Counted from the first letter of the stretch, positions 52,307-62,057 are shown. The stretch is 64,000 nucleotides of DNA from Pseudomonadota bacterium (GCA_018241725.1 JAFEDI010000126.1:1-64000), one strand, 5' to 3'. The notes: a model not told the origin generated them from the sequence alone. Made by a program: numbers and translations.

Positions 52307-53002
52307 TCAGAACAGTCTGTCGGGGGTGTAGCGGATGCCGAAGGACAGCCAGTGGCTCTTGGCGGGGCCGGCCAGCTGCTGTCCGGCAGTGGCATCGACC
52401 TGGAACAGATCGGGAATCACCGAATAGCGGACCCCCAGCTGTCCGTAAGACATGCCATGGTTGTCGCCATAGGTCTCGGCGATCCCGAGCAGCCTGGTGC
52501 GCAGGCTGAATTCGCCTCCAATGCCCCACGACGCGCTGTTCCGTCCGGAGGCCCGATCCTTCAGCCAGCCCAGGTTGGTATGGACGACGAGCTGGTCGTC
52601 ATTGAGGGAAATGGATACCGGGATATAGGCGTAGGTGTTGCCGAGCAGGTTCGGGCCGGGGGCGATTTCCGGATGCCGGATGGTGCCCGCCGCCAGGCCC
52701 CAGCCCCAGTCGTTGGTTTCCAGCGGGCGGAACAAGGTCTTGGCCTGGAAGACGTAGTCGCGCGTCGCCGATTCGCCGTCGTATCTGGCCCGCCCGCCGC
52801 CAAAGGTGAATTCCAAATTGCCGGTCGGATTGCAGGCCGGCAGCGCCCAGACCTCCCGGCTGTGCTGATAGACGCGCGTCCAGCTCTCGCACTGGCAACT
52901 GCCGCCGGTCGTCAAGCGCGCATCGTCCGTGACGAACGGACGGGCGGCGAAGACGCAGGATGGAAGGATCAAGGCCACCAAGGCCCAGGCACCGGATTTC
53001 AT
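52307..53002 (-). CDS. Putative outer membrane beta-barrel protein
   Basis: 231 residues with a signal peptide ([20 protein letters not shown]). After [21 protein letters not shown] come alternating hydrophobic strands with aromatic ends, ending [12 protein letters not shown] (terminal Phe), typical of outer membrane barrels. The N-terminal motif resembles the MetA-pathway/transporter-type outer membrane proteins, whose functions are mostly unknown. Three cysteines in the mature part are unusual for a barrel. Confidence 0.7.
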   Translation of the reverse strand: MKSGAWALVALILPSCVFAARPFVTDDARLTTGGSCQCESWTRVYQHSREVWALPACNPTGNLEFTFGGGRARYDGESATRDYVFQAKTLFRPLETNDWGWGLAAGTIRHPEIAPGPNLLGNTYAYIPVSISLNDDQLVVHTNLGWLKDRASGRNSASWGIGGEFSLRTRLLGIAETYGDNHGMSYGQLGVRYSVIPDLFQVDATAGQQLAGPAKSHWLSFGIRYTPDRLF

Positions 53003-53188
53003 CGGGCCATTCTATTGGGCAGACATGGCGTCGATATTTCTCGATTTCCCCTGATCTCCGGGTCGATGTTCGCGCCCTGCACCTGCATCAATCCGTCGTG
53101 GTGACGATCATTGGCCGCCGCGACCAGGGCACCGGGCCGCTCCCGCGGCTCACGCCGTCGCTGCTGCTCTGCATCGGTAGGGCGCTGG

Positions 53189-54472
53189 TTACGGTTTCTC
53201 GACCTCTTCGAGCAAAGCGTCCCCGGGCCCTGCAAAGAGGCTTTCCAGATTCTCCGGATGCACTTTGGAAAGAATGCCGAAGAGATAGATGAGCAGCCCG
53301 GTTGCGGCAACGATGCCCAGGACGACGAAGGCCGCGCTATAGCCGAAACGATGTGCGATCCAGCCCGCGAGTGCCGGACTCATGGCTGCGCCCGCGCCCT
53401 GGATTGCCATCACGGCGCCGAGCCCGGCATTGACGCTCCCGGTGCCCTGCAGGATGGAAGCAACAAGTCCAGGCAAGGCGACCCCCAGCAGACCAGCTCC
53501 GATTCCGTCGAGGGCCTGAACCGGAATCAGTGCCCACGGGGATTCCCAGCAACCGGCGATCAGTCCCCGAAAGGTCAAAGCCAGCAGGGCGGTAATGATC
53601 AGCGTCCGGTATCCGCGCCGGCTGGCATGCCATCCGGCCCAAAGGGCCGCAGGAATCATGACCAGTTGGGCCACGATGACGGTCGATGCCGTGAAAATAC
53701 TGGGCTCCGCCAGCCCACGCGTGACCACCGATTGCGCAAACAAGGGCAGCATCGCGGCATTACCCAGGTGGAACAGCAGCATGGTGATTGCGAGAAGGCC
53801 CAGTTCGTGCGAGTCCGTCAGTACCCACCGGAAGGACGGCGGGGCGCTGCAATCTTGAGTTGGCGGGCTGGGTGCCGGATCACCGCCACGAGCACGCTCG
53901 TGATCGATGTCCTGCGGACGGATCATCCACAAGCAGGCAAGCGCCGCGCAGGCCATCACCAGCATCAGAACGAATACGGCCGACAGCCCCCAGCGGTAGC
54001 CTGCCAGCCCGGCCAAACCGGCTGCGACCAGGTTGCCGCCATGGTTCCAGGCCTCGTTGATGCCCAACTGCCGGGACAGATCCCGTCGATCAACGATGCC
54101 CAGGGTGATGCCCGTGATGGCGGCCCCCATCAAGGCGCCCACGGCACCGGTCACCGCCTGGGATGCGGCCGCGACCTCGAACGACGGCGCCGTCCATAGC
54201 GCCGCGGTGGCGAGCGTGAGCACGATGGCGCCACTCGCCAGCAGAAGCCGCTTGTGGCGCGACGCATCGACCCAGGCTCCCATCGGCGTGGTCGCCACCA
54301 TGCCTGCGACGCCGCCTATGGCCATCACATAGCCAATCTCATCGGCCCGCCAGCCCTGGCTGGCCAGAAGCACACCGAGAAAAGGCCCCAGGCCGTCACG
54401 GACGTCGGCCAGGAAGAAGTTCAGCCCGCAAAGCCAGTTTCGCGAACTGGCGTGCGTCGAGAGCATGGCCAT
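53189..54472 (-). CDS. MFS transporter
   Basis: 427 residues, 12 predicted TM helices. The loop 2-3 motif is degraded (TTPMGAWVDASRHKRLLL, close to GxxxDRxGRR). Resembles drug- or metabolite-efflux MFS proteins; no substrate assignable. Possible starts are GTG 54475, ATG 54472 and ATG 54466. Only 9 bp after the DUF486 gene, so likely the last gene of the sigma-54-driven operon starting at 55533. Confidence 0.85.
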   Translation of the reverse strand: MAMLSTHASSRNWLCGLNFFLADVRDGLGPFLGVLLASQGWRADEIGYVMAIGGVAGMVATTPMGAWVDASRHKRLLLASGAIVLTLATAALWTAPSFEVAAASQAVTGAVGALMGAAITGITLGIVDRRDLSRQLGINEAWNHGGNLVAAGLAGLAGYRWGLSAVFVLMLVMACAALACLWMIRPQDIDHERARGGDPAPSPPTQDCSAPPSFRWVLTDSHELGLLAITMLLFHLGNAAMLPLFAQSVVTRGLAEPSIFTASTVIVAQLVMIPAALWAGWHASRRGYRTLIITALLALTFRGLIAGCWESPWALIPVQALDGIGAGLLGVALPGLVASILQGTGSVNAGLGAVMAIQGAGAAMSPALAGWIAHRFGYSAAFVVLGIVAATGLLIYLFGILSKVHPENLESLFAGPGDALLEEVEKP

Positions 54473-54481
54473 CACCGGTTC

Positions 54482-54829
54482 CTAGTTCAACGGGCCTTTG
54501 AAGACGAAGAAAGCGCCCAGGCAGATGAAACCAAAGCCCACCAGATGGTTGAGCGTGAGCCGCTCGCCGAGATAGACGACGGAAAAGACCGCAAAAACAA
54601 CCAGCGTGATGACCTCCTGCATCGTCTTGAGCTCTGCGGCGCTGTAGATGGCGTGACCGATCCGGTTGGCGGGAACCGCGAAGCAGTATTCCGCCAGGGC
54701 GATCAGCCAGCTCACCAGGATCACCAGGTAAAGAGGGCGTTCTCCGAATTTCAGGTGGCCGTACCACGCAAACGTCATGAAGGCGTTGGAGACGAGAAGA
54801 AGGGCGATGGGTAAGACCTTGGGGGACAT
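54482..54829 (-). CDS. DUF486 (DMT-like) small membrane protein
   Basis: 115 residues with four TM helices; family sequence FMTFAWYGHLKF, WLIALAEYCFAVPANRIGH and LGAFFVFKG. DUF486 proteins are distant relatives of small multidrug resistance/DMT transporters; function unknown. 17 bp downstream of the tandem-repeat secreted protein gene and 9 bp upstream of the MFS gene. Confidence 0.9.
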   Translation of the reverse strand: MSPKVLPIALLLVSNAFMTFAWYGHLKFGERPLYLVILVSWLIALAEYCFAVPANRIGHAIYSAAELKTMQEVITLVVFAVFSVVYLGERLTLNHLVGFGFICLGAFFVFKGPLN

Positions 54830-54846
54830 CGGGGGGATTCCAGTAT

Positions 54847-55533
54847 TTACGGTGCGCGGTCGTAGAGCGCTTGTAGAGCGGACAGCGTGGTGCCCATGCT
54901 TACGGCTTCCAGGGATGTGCCAAACGCATTGCGCGTGCCGAGTCCGGACGCCGCGAACGGCGCACCCGCCCGCACCGAAAGATGCAGGCTTTCAGGCGGA
55001 AAGCGGACGATGCTGCCGTCGCTCAGAATGACGCCGTTGGCCTCTCCCCGCGGCCCGGTGAGCACCGTCTCCACGCGGCCCTCCACCTGCTGGGGCTGCA
55101 GCCGCTGGGCGCGCAGGTGTGGCGGCAGGGCCCGGCCTGCGCCAACCGGCGGTGGCTGGTCGTACAGGGCACGCCCGCTGCCGGTGTGGACAATGGCGTC
55201 GGCCCTGACCGTGCCTCCCGCTTCCGCCCGTCCAATGATCCGGACGACGTCTCCAACCTTGACCGTCGCCGTGAGCGCATCGGCCAGGTGCGGCGGGAAT
55301 CTGGCAATCGTCCCGTCGCTCAGACGCAGTCCGTCAACCTCACCATAGGGATTGATGAGCATCCGCTGGACCTGGCCTTCCACGGCGTACTGGCCTGCCG
55401 GAGCAGGGGCCTCGAGCCGCTGATGCGGTGGTGGAGGCAGATCGGGGGCCGGGCCGGGCGGCACGGCATGTGCGCTCGGGTTGCACAGGCCCAATGCCAG
55501 CGCGACGGACGTGGCGGTGAAATGTGCGGACAT
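54847..55533 (-). CDS. Secreted protein with two tandem OB-like repeats
   Basis: 228 residues. Signal peptide MSAHFTATSVALALGLCNPSAHA, a Pro-rich linker, then two copies of one module. Repeat 1 (about 48-115): VEGQVQRMLINPYGEVDGLR then LSDGTIARFPPHLADAL. Repeat 2 (about 147-185): VEGRVETVLTGPRGEANGVI then LSDGSIVRFPPESLHLS. Between them is VKVGDVVRIIGRAEAGGTVRAD, like a small nucleic-acid or ligand-binding beta barrel. I do not recognise a named family. ATG 55533 follows AGGAG. It is the first gene behind the sigma-54 promoter at 55574. Confidence 0.8.
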   Translation of the reverse strand: MSAHFTATSVALALGLCNPSAHAVPPGPAPDLPPPPHQRLEAPAPAGQYAVEGQVQRMLINPYGEVDGLRLSDGTIARFPPHLADALTATVKVGDVVRIIGRAEAGGTVRADAIVHTGSGRALYDQPPPVGAGRALPPHLRAQRLQPQQVEGRVETVLTGPRGEANGVILSDGSIVRFPPESLHLSVRAGAPFAASGLGTRNAFGTSLEAVSMGTTLSALQALYDRAP

Positions 55534-55573
55534 GGAGAAGCTCCTTGGATTGGGGAAAGCACCTAACCCGTAG

Positions 55574-55589
55574 CGCAAACACCATGCCA
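55574..55589 (-). promoter_or_regulatory. Sigma-54 (-24/-12) promoter
   Basis: On the minus strand TGGCATGGTGTTTGCG, against the consensus TGGCACG-N4-TTGCW: both invariant pairs (GG at -24, GC at -12) are present with exact spacing. Predicted transcription start near 55563, 30 bp before the ATG of the tandem-repeat secreted protein. Confidence 0.8.
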
Positions 55590-55638
55590 AAGAGAGTCTT
55601 AATTAAATCAAAGGTTTGAAATCGCGCGATGGCATCCG

Positions 55639-55680
55639 GTGTCCGCTCCGGCGACATCGGGGTGTCACTGGAGCGGACAC
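55639..55680. promoter_or_regulatory. Tandem enhancer sites for the NtrC-type regulator
   Basis: Two dyads of form GTGTC-N9-GACAY at 55639-55657 and 55662-55680. Centres (55648, 55671) are 23 bp apart, about two helical turns, and lie roughly 85 and 108 bp upstream of the predicted sigma-54 start. The outer halves also form a perfect 15-bp inverted repeat (55635-55649 / 55670-55684). This geometry is typical of enhancers for NtrC-family dimers. As a hairpin the same sequence could also terminate the regulator gene. Confidence 0.65.
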
Positions 55681-55699
55681 CGGACTCCGTGCGGCGGAT

Positions 55700-57033
<1,334 letters not shown>

Positions 57034-57049
<16 letters not shown>

Positions 57050-58368
57050 GGCAGCTCCATTTCAATGCGTGTTCCCCTGGCCGACTCGGCGAGCGCAACC
57101 TTGCCGCCATGGCCCTGTACGATCTCGCGCACCAGCGCCAGCCCCAGGCCGGTGCCGCCCGCACGGGACGTGGCAAAAGGCTCGAACAGCGTATCGCGCA
57201 GCTCGGCCGGTATGCCACAACCATCGTCGGCCACCCACAGCAGCAGGGCGCCGCGGTACGTGCGACTGGCGCCGAGCTCGATCTCACCGCCTTCGCCCGT
57301 GTGCGCCAGCGCGTTGAGCAGCAGGTTGTCGAAGACGCGGGCCATTTGTACCGGATCGAACAGTGCGAGTCCTTTTGCGCGGGCGGCCAGTTCCGGCTCA
57401 AGCGCCAGCGTGATCCGTACGCCATGCCTTTGCGCAGCCTCGGAGTGGGCGCTGCGCCGCGCCTCCAGCCAGCCCTGCAGATCGACGGCCTGACGCTCGG
57501 CGCGGAATGGTTGCGTCAATGCCAGCAGGCTCGACACCAGCGTCTCCAGGCGCGCCGTCTGGGACAGCACGGCATCCAGCGCACCCTCCACGCGCGCCTC
57601 CCGCAACTCCGCCGGAGCCGCCAGCGCGTTCTCCACCTTCATGCGCATCGTGCCCAACGGGTTGCGGATCTCGTGCGCCAGTCCGGCGGAGACGCGTCCC
57701 AGCGTAGCCAGGCGTTCGGACTGGGCCAGCTGCCTACGCAGATCGCTCGACTGACGCTGCCAGCGCGAAATCATCCAGCCCAGCCACGCACCCGAGACCA
57801 CGACCAGTGCCAGCAGCAGGCTCACCGCCAGGATCAGGGCGTTGACCGTGTCTGCCGCCAGCAGCGGCACGCGCATCAGCGTCCACGCCACCAGGCGCCG
57901 GTCATCGGTTTCCACGGGGCATGCCGCAAAGGCCACCGCCTCGCGCAGGCCCGGCCGCACATCCGCCACGAGGCTTGCGGAATCCTGCGCACGCTGCGCG
58001 GTGGCGGCAATGCGCTCCAGTTCGGCGCTCGGTGGATCGCGCTTGATTCCCGTACCGTCATAGGTTGGAAAGGCGTAGGCCACCACCCCCGCATCCGCGC
58101 GCCAGAAGCCGCCCTCCATGCCCGGCTGGTCGCGTAGCGCCAGATCGAGCACCGCCTGCGCCGCGGCTGGGGCCATGGGACGGGACCGACCGTTTGCCGG
58201 CGGAAACTGCTGACGCATGCGCGCCGCACCCGCCTGCAGCGCCTGGCAACTGGTCGAGGTAAGCTGGCGCGCCCGCGCAATCTGGGGGCCGGCGCTCTGG
58301 CGGCCGATCAACAGCAGCAACCACCCCAGCACAAGCGCAACCGCAGCGATGGAAAGCCAGAGGATCAA
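57034..58368 (-). CDS. Membrane sensor histidine kinase partner of the NtrC-type regulator
   Basis: 444 residues. TM1 at about 2-22, a periplasmic sensor of about 150 residues, TM2 at about 178-198, HisKA (SAGLAHEIRNPLGTMRMKV) and HATPase_c (GTGLGLALV). The periplasmic domain is unlike common CACHE or PAS consensus; it contains a Cys (STSCQALQAG) just after TM1 and another in AFAACPVE. Architecture resembles ZraS/AtoS-type kinases that pair with sigma-54 activators. Signal unknown. Confidence 0.92.
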
Positions 58369-58572
58369 CAGATCGCGTCGGACGGAGGGTTGCTGCGACA
58401 GATCAGGTTTCCTTGAAGTGAAGCTCCGGCGGAGAGCCGGAGATCATTCTGATGATGAACACCACCTTGCCAGAACGGACATTGCCACGCAAGAAACGGC
58501 CGGTTCGCTGGGGGCTTCAAGACCAAAGCGCCAATTGCAGACCGGACAAGCAGACGTTCGGGAGCGTTTGAA

Positions 58573-58863
58573 TCAAGGCACGACAAGATCGGCAAGGTGC
58601 CCGGCCGACATGGACGGCAGGAACTCGACGATCTCGTAGCTGGCGATCTTTTCCCGGTGAAATGGGTCGTTCTGGATAATCCGCTCGACTTCCGCACGGG
58701 ATCCTGCCGTCGCAAGGATGACGCCACCCGTACGCGGCTCCTTGCGCCCGGAGAGCAGGAAATGCCCCGCCGCGTAATGGCGCTCCAGGAACTGGCGATG
58801 TTCTCCAACGAAACGATCGACTTCGGATAAGGGCTTAACGTAGTTCAGCAGCACGACGAACAT
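58573..58863 (-). CDS. YciI family protein
   Basis: 96 residues, ferredoxin-like fold protein related to muconolactone isomerases. Family blocks MFVVLLNYVKPL, HRQFLERHYAAGHFLLSGRK and NDPFHREKIASYEIVEF with the conserved His/Asp pair. Function of this family is unclear. Single gene, not in an operon. Confidence 0.9.
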   Translation of the reverse strand: MFVVLLNYVKPLSEVDRFVGEHRQFLERHYAAGHFLLSGRKEPRTGGVILATAGSRAEVERIIQNDPFHREKIASYEIVEFLPSMSAGHLADLVVP

Positions 58864-58927
58864 GGACGATGACTCCGAGGGTGTGTGTCGGTGGGAGCGT
58901 ACACGGGGCTGGGGGTGAGCGCATCAA

Positions 58928-58965
58928 GGGTGCATAGGCGGACCCTTGGGGCCGCCTATGCACCC
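58928..58965. terminator. Long perfect hairpin
   Basis: 14-bp perfect inverted repeat GGGTGCATAGGCGG / CCGCCTATGCACCC with a 10-nt loop that itself contains CCC-TT-GGG. Lies 70 bp after the stop of the 86-aa ORF on the minus strand and before yciI. Probably a terminator for the small-gene cassette at 59036-59421. Confidence 0.6.
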
Positions 58966-59035
58966 ACGAGTGGAATCGAGTTTGCAGACTACCTTCCGAG
59001 AAAGAGATCGGGGAGCAGGAAAGCCGGCGCCGCGC

Positions 59036-59296
59036 TCATTCTGGCCGTGCCTGCAGTGCCTCGATCAGATCCCGCGCCTCCGCCGCGATCATGGCGCAGG
59101 CCCACAGATAGTTCTCCTGCTGGCTCGGCGCCTGCTGCCGGAAAACCTCCCACGCATCCCCGCAGGTCATTGCCAGCAGCGCATGCAACTGCTGCTGGCG
59201 CGCCGACAACTGGTCGAACAAGGCCATGCGCCCCACGTCGTCGGCCAGTCGGTACAGGCCCTCGCCGGGCGCCGGAAAACTCAGTGCGTGACTCAT
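59036..59296 (-). CDS. Small hypothetical protein (86 aa), second gene of the C4-linked cassette
   Basis: Helical, soluble protein with no signal peptide; starts MSHALSFPAPGEGLYRLADD and ends AEARDLIEALQARPE. The layout (N-terminal PG motif, central helices, C-terminal alanine-rich helix ending in an acidic-leucine run) is reminiscent of small DUF3077/XAC0095-like proteins, but that resemblance is weak and from memory. Its ATG overlaps the stop of the 42-codon ORF by 4 bp. Same strand as, and downstream of, the antisense RNA at 59581. Confidence 0.65.
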   Translation of the reverse strand: MSHALSFPAPGEGLYRLADDVGRMALFDQLSARQQQLHALLAMTCGDAWEVFRQQAPSQQENYLWACAMIAAEARDLIEALQARPE

Positions 59297-59421
59297 GCCG
59301 GCGCCCTCCCGTTCAACAGGAAATGCCGACCCAGCGTGGTCGGGAGGTCGGGGAAATGCTGCAGGGGAGGGGGCGAAGCGGATGCGTGCGGACGTGCGCA
59401 CGCCAGGGCGGGAAATGCCAT
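59293..59421 (-). CDS. Very short ORF (42 aa), first gene of the C4-linked cassette
   Basis: Starts MAFPALACARPHASASPPPL and ends GRHFLLNGRAPA. Support: AGGAG Shine-Dalgarno 9 nt before the ATG, and a 4-bp overlap with the next small gene. In P1/P7/P4-type systems the first small ORF after the C4/CI target is the translationally controlled one (icd/kil-like). Longer in-frame starts at 59556 would translate the structured leader and were rejected. Confidence 0.55.
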   Translation of the reverse strand: MAFPALACARPHASASPPPLQHFPDLPTTLGRHFLLNGRAPA

Positions 59422-59461
59422 GGTGTGATGCTCCTCGGTTTGCTGGACAGTTCCACCCCTC

Positions 59462-59517
59462 GCTTCCAAACGGGGGGCGGGCCAAAGCGAGGTTGGAAGA
59501 CCGGAACCAAGGGACCG
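59462..59517 (-). promoter_or_regulatory. Antisense-RNA target and alternative pairing region
   Basis: 59491-59517 is complementary to the small RNA over two blocks: one matches the RNA loop GTTGGAAG (target CTTCCAACC) and the other the following single-stranded AACCAAGG...GACCG segment. A second GTTTGGAAG at 59462-59470, nearer the RBS, can also pair with CTTCCAACC and makes a stem with CCTCGCTT. Pairing with the small RNA and pairing with the local strand are mutually exclusive, as in C4-controlled leaders. Confidence 0.65.
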
Positions 59518-59580
59518 GCAGGCCGAAGCCTCCCCGCCCGGCCCACCATTGATCAAGGCGCACCACGGGCGTGACGGACG

Positions 59581-59657
59581 AAAAAATAGCCGCGGCGCGG
59601 CTAATCGGTCCGCCTTGGTTCTCGGGCTTCCAACCCCGATCGTCTCTGTTTCGACGA
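59581..59657 (-). ncRNA. C4/CI-type antisense RNA
   Basis: About 77 nt from the predicted start near 59657 to the end of a T-run. Features in order: hairpin CGTC...GACG; hairpin TCGGG-GTTGGAAG-CCCGA whose 8-nt loop is antisense; single-stranded AACCAAGGCGGACCG, also antisense; and an intrinsic terminator (TAGCCGC-GCC-GCGGCTA followed by TTTTTT at 59581-59586). Size, two hairpins plus terminator, and a downstream complementary leader match the C4 antisense RNA family of phages P1/P7 and CI RNA of P4. No prophage structural genes are visible here. Confidence 0.75.
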
Positions 59658-59663
59658 CGCGGG

Positions 59664-59693
59664 AGTATCGACCGGGGGGCGGGGGGAGGTCAA
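59664..59693 (-). promoter_or_regulatory. Sigma-70-type promoter of the antisense RNA
   Basis: On the minus strand -35 TTGACC (59688-59693) and -10 GATACT (59664-59669) with 18-bp spacing, placing the start near 59657. The GC-rich spacer and good hexamers fit a strong housekeeping promoter. Confidence 0.6.
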
Positions 59694-59712
59694 GAAGGGT
59701 AGGGATTGCTAA

Positions 59713-60288
59713 TCAGTTTGATGCAGCCTCGAATTTGCCGGAATAGCGGAAAATTTGCCCAAACAACGGATGAGTGAGGCGGAAGTCCATGACGAAATGG
59801 CTTTCATCCATCGCTTCCTCGACGATAGTGGTGTGGCCCAGCACCATCCATTCGGGGATCGGCAACAGGATCGGTCCCAGCTTCACGACGAACCGGACGC
59901 CGCGATAATGCAGTCGGTTTCCTGTCACGTACGGGGCCATCTGTAGTCCGAGCACAGGATTGACGAATTCGATCACCTGGCCGTGGCCAGCCGATATCCA
60001 GAAGCTGTCGAAATGGATCACCTTCCCGTCCGGGTAGGTGATTGTGCGCCGCCAATGCTGGCGCTCGCCTGCGACGCTCTTTTCAACCACCGTTGGCACC
60101 TGCTGCCCACGGCGATTGACCAGCGCCCCGAATACCCTCAGCACACTCAGAAACGGCTGCATGAACCGAGGATACTCAATATCCATCCGGCCAGTGTCAG
60201 TCGTCGTACCGAACCGGTAATGGGCCTGGAGGGCCGGCGGCAGCTTGTCCCAGTCGGAGCCGAGCGCCTGTTGCATCAAGCTTTTCAT
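59713..60288 (-). CDS. DUF4166 domain protein
   Basis: 191 residues. Family blocks: LGSDWDKLPPALQAHYRFG, FWISAGHGQVIEFVNPVLGL and RFVVKLGPILLPIPEWMVLG. DUF4166 has no known function; it often accompanies DUF2269 and SDR proteins, as here. The open frame upstream of ATG 60288 belongs to the previous gene in another frame. 4-bp overlap with DUF2269. Confidence 0.88.
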   Translation of the reverse strand: MKSLMQQALGSDWDKLPPALQAHYRFGTTTDTGRMDIEYPRFMQPFLSVLRVFGALVNRRGQQVPTVVEKSVAGERQHWRRTITYPDGKVIHFDSFWISAGHGQVIEFVNPVLGLQMAPYVTGNRLHYRGVRFVVKLGPILLPIPEWMVLGHTTIVEEAMDESHFVMDFRLTHPLFGQIFRYSGKFEAASN

Positions 60289-60764
60289 GATCCAATTCCT
60301 GGAATGTATTTGAAGACCATCAGCGCGACTACAGCGACCATTGCCGTAAAGGCGGGTACGCCAAGCCAGAACCACCAGCGTGCCATCCGCCAGTAAAGCG
60401 CCGGTAAATCTGATCCTTCGGCTGCTGCATCGGCAGAGATTTTCTGCATGCGAATCTGCAGCCAGACCACGGGGAGCCAGCAAGCGCCAGCGAAGAAGAA
60501 GAGGGAAAGGCTGGCCGCAATCCATGGTGTCGTCAGCGGCACATCGAGCAGATGAACCATCCACAGGCCGCTGATGGGCTGCAGGATGACGGTCGGCGTG
60601 GTGAAGATCCAGTCGGCCAATACGACATGGCGGTTGGTGACCGCGATATGGGCAAGGTTGCCGCTGCGGTCGGCCATCCACTTGTAGAACGCACTGCCAA
60701 GACCGGTGCCGAAGAGAAGCACGAGGCTGAGAATATGAAGCGTTTTGAGAACGGTGAAGGTCAT
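60285..60764 (-). CDS. DUF2269 family integral membrane protein
   Basis: 159 residues, four TM helices; typical start LKTLHILSLVLLFGTGLGSAFYKW with conserved His, and MVFKYIPGIGS at the end. Function unknown. Overlaps the SDR gene and the DUF4166 gene by 4 bp each. Confidence 0.88.
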   Translation of the reverse strand: MTFTVLKTLHILSLVLLFGTGLGSAFYKWMADRSGNLAHIAVTNRHVVLADWIFTTPTVILQPISGLWMVHLLDVPLTTPWIAASLSLFFFAGACWLPVVWLQIRMQKISADAAAEGSDLPALYWRMARWWFWLGVPAFTAMVAVVALMVFKYIPGIGS

Positions 60765-61627
60765 GACGCCCCCCTTGTGGGTACGCCTTCGGAGAAAAAC
60801 AGGCTGGGCTTGGTGGTCAGGGGCGGGCGTCCCAAGAACTGCACCAGTGGTCGGAAATCAGCCCGGTAACCGGTCTTCAGCATGCGCAAATTCTCCGGCT
60901 GCAGCATCGGGTTGAAGTACCGTCCGACCTGGGCAATCGCCATCGCCACCCGGAATGGGATGGGAATAAGCCGGGCACGGGGCAACCCCAGCGCCTGGCG
61001 CATCGTTTGCAGCCACTCGGCGAAAGTGATTATTTCTGTGCCTACAATGTCCAGCGTCTGCATCGTCTTGGGCGACGTGAGGCCTTGCATGACGGTGGCC
61101 ACTACGTCGCTGATATGGACGGGCTGCAGTTCTTGTTGCCCGTTATCGATGACCGGGATCCGCGGCAGCGCCGCCAGGCGCATGAACAGGTCTGCACTCT
61201 TGCCTCCGAGGCCGTAAATCAACGAAGGGCGCAGCACGAACCAGTCGAGATCGAGGCTGCGCAGGCAGTCGTCGGCAGCTCGCTTGCTCAGGTGGTAGGC
61301 AGAAAACGCCGCTTTGTCGGCTCCCAACGCCGAGATCTGCAACACCCGCCGGACTCCGGCCTGGGCGCAGGCGCGAAACAATGCCGACGGAGCGAGGGTG
61401 TGCAGGGGTTCAAAACGCTGGGAGCCGCTTTCCCCGATGATGCCAACGCTGTTGATAACGGCGTCGACGCCTTCGAGCTGTGGCAGCCAGTCCGCCGCCG
61501 ACAGCATCCGGCTGAAGTCGATTCCCTCGCTACGGCATACCGGCTTGATGCGGTGTCCGGCAGCGGTCAGTTCAGCGACGAGATTGTGGCCAATGAAGCC
61601 GCTCGCCCCGGTCAGCAGGATGTTCAT
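60761..61627 (-). CDS. NAD(P)-dependent SDR/epimerase-like protein
   Basis: 288 residues. N-terminal Rossmann motif GASGFIGHNLVAEL; VINSVGIIGE and VLRPSLIYGLGG similar to the NDUFA9-like gene at 16831, so atypical/extended SDR. YHLSKRAAD retains a YxxxK-like motif. In this cluster it may modify a lipid or quinone-linked substrate; that is inference. Overlaps both neighbours by 4 bp. Confidence 0.87.
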   Translation of the reverse strand: MNILLTGASGFIGHNLVAELTAAGHRIKPVCRSEGIDFSRMLSAADWLPQLEGVDAVINSVGIIGESGSQRFEPLHTLAPSALFRACAQAGVRRVLQISALGADKAAFSAYHLSKRAADDCLRSLDLDWFVLRPSLIYGLGGKSADLFMRLAALPRIPVIDNGQQELQPVHISDVVATVMQGLTSPKTMQTLDIVGTEIITFAEWLQTMRQALGLPRARLIPIPFRVAMAIAQVGRYFNPMLQPENLRMLKTGYRADFRPLVQFLGRPPLTTKPSLFFSEGVPTRGAS

Positions 61628-61968
61628 GATGCGCTCCCCGGCTGCCGCGGTACCGTAATGAACTGGCCCAGACGCTTGCCGATCGAGCGAAGGCCGATCA
61701 GCAACCCGACTAAGGCCGCCACCAAGGCTAGACGGAAGCTGTCTATCGGGTTGCTGAAGTGCGAGAACATATCGACCATCAGTACCAGCAGCAGCGGGGC
61801 GATCATCAGCATCACCTTCGTGTAGCTCAACCAGAAGGAAGCAGCCTGCTCATCGGGGCAGACCCGGTTAAGGACATTCACGAGGGGACAGGACAGCACG
61901 TGGAGAACCGCGAGGCTCGCGGCTACGCAGATGAGAGATTCAGCAAACAGCAGAACGTAAGGATTCAT
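61624..61968 (-). CDS. Small integral membrane protein, first gene of the SDR-DUF2269-DUF4166 operon
   Basis: 114 residues, three TM helices (about 5-27, 50-70, 80-97), with conserved-looking Cys in CPDEQAASFW. Not recognised. The ATG follows GGGAGCC. Four-gene operon with continuous 4-bp overlaps; preceded by the membrane AraC-type regulator. Confidence 0.75.
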   Translation of the reverse strand: MNPYVLLFAESLICVAASLAVLHVLSCPLVNVLNRVCPDEQAASFWLSYTKVMLMIAPLLLVLMVDMFSHFSNPIDSFRLALVAALVGLLIGLRSIGKRLGQFITVPRQPGSAS

Positions 61969-62057
61969 GAAAGGCTCCCGATTGGTTACTGGAGCCCCCA
62001 GTTTGGAGATCAGACCCCCTGAATTCTTCCGTTCTTATCGAAACGGAACATTTTTCG

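Noticed and set aside
59293-59566. Longer open frames through the leader of the small cassette, of the kind often annotated as Icd-like protein
   Set aside because: They translate the RNA target and hairpin region; the sequence is better explained as structured RNA, with translation starting at 59421.
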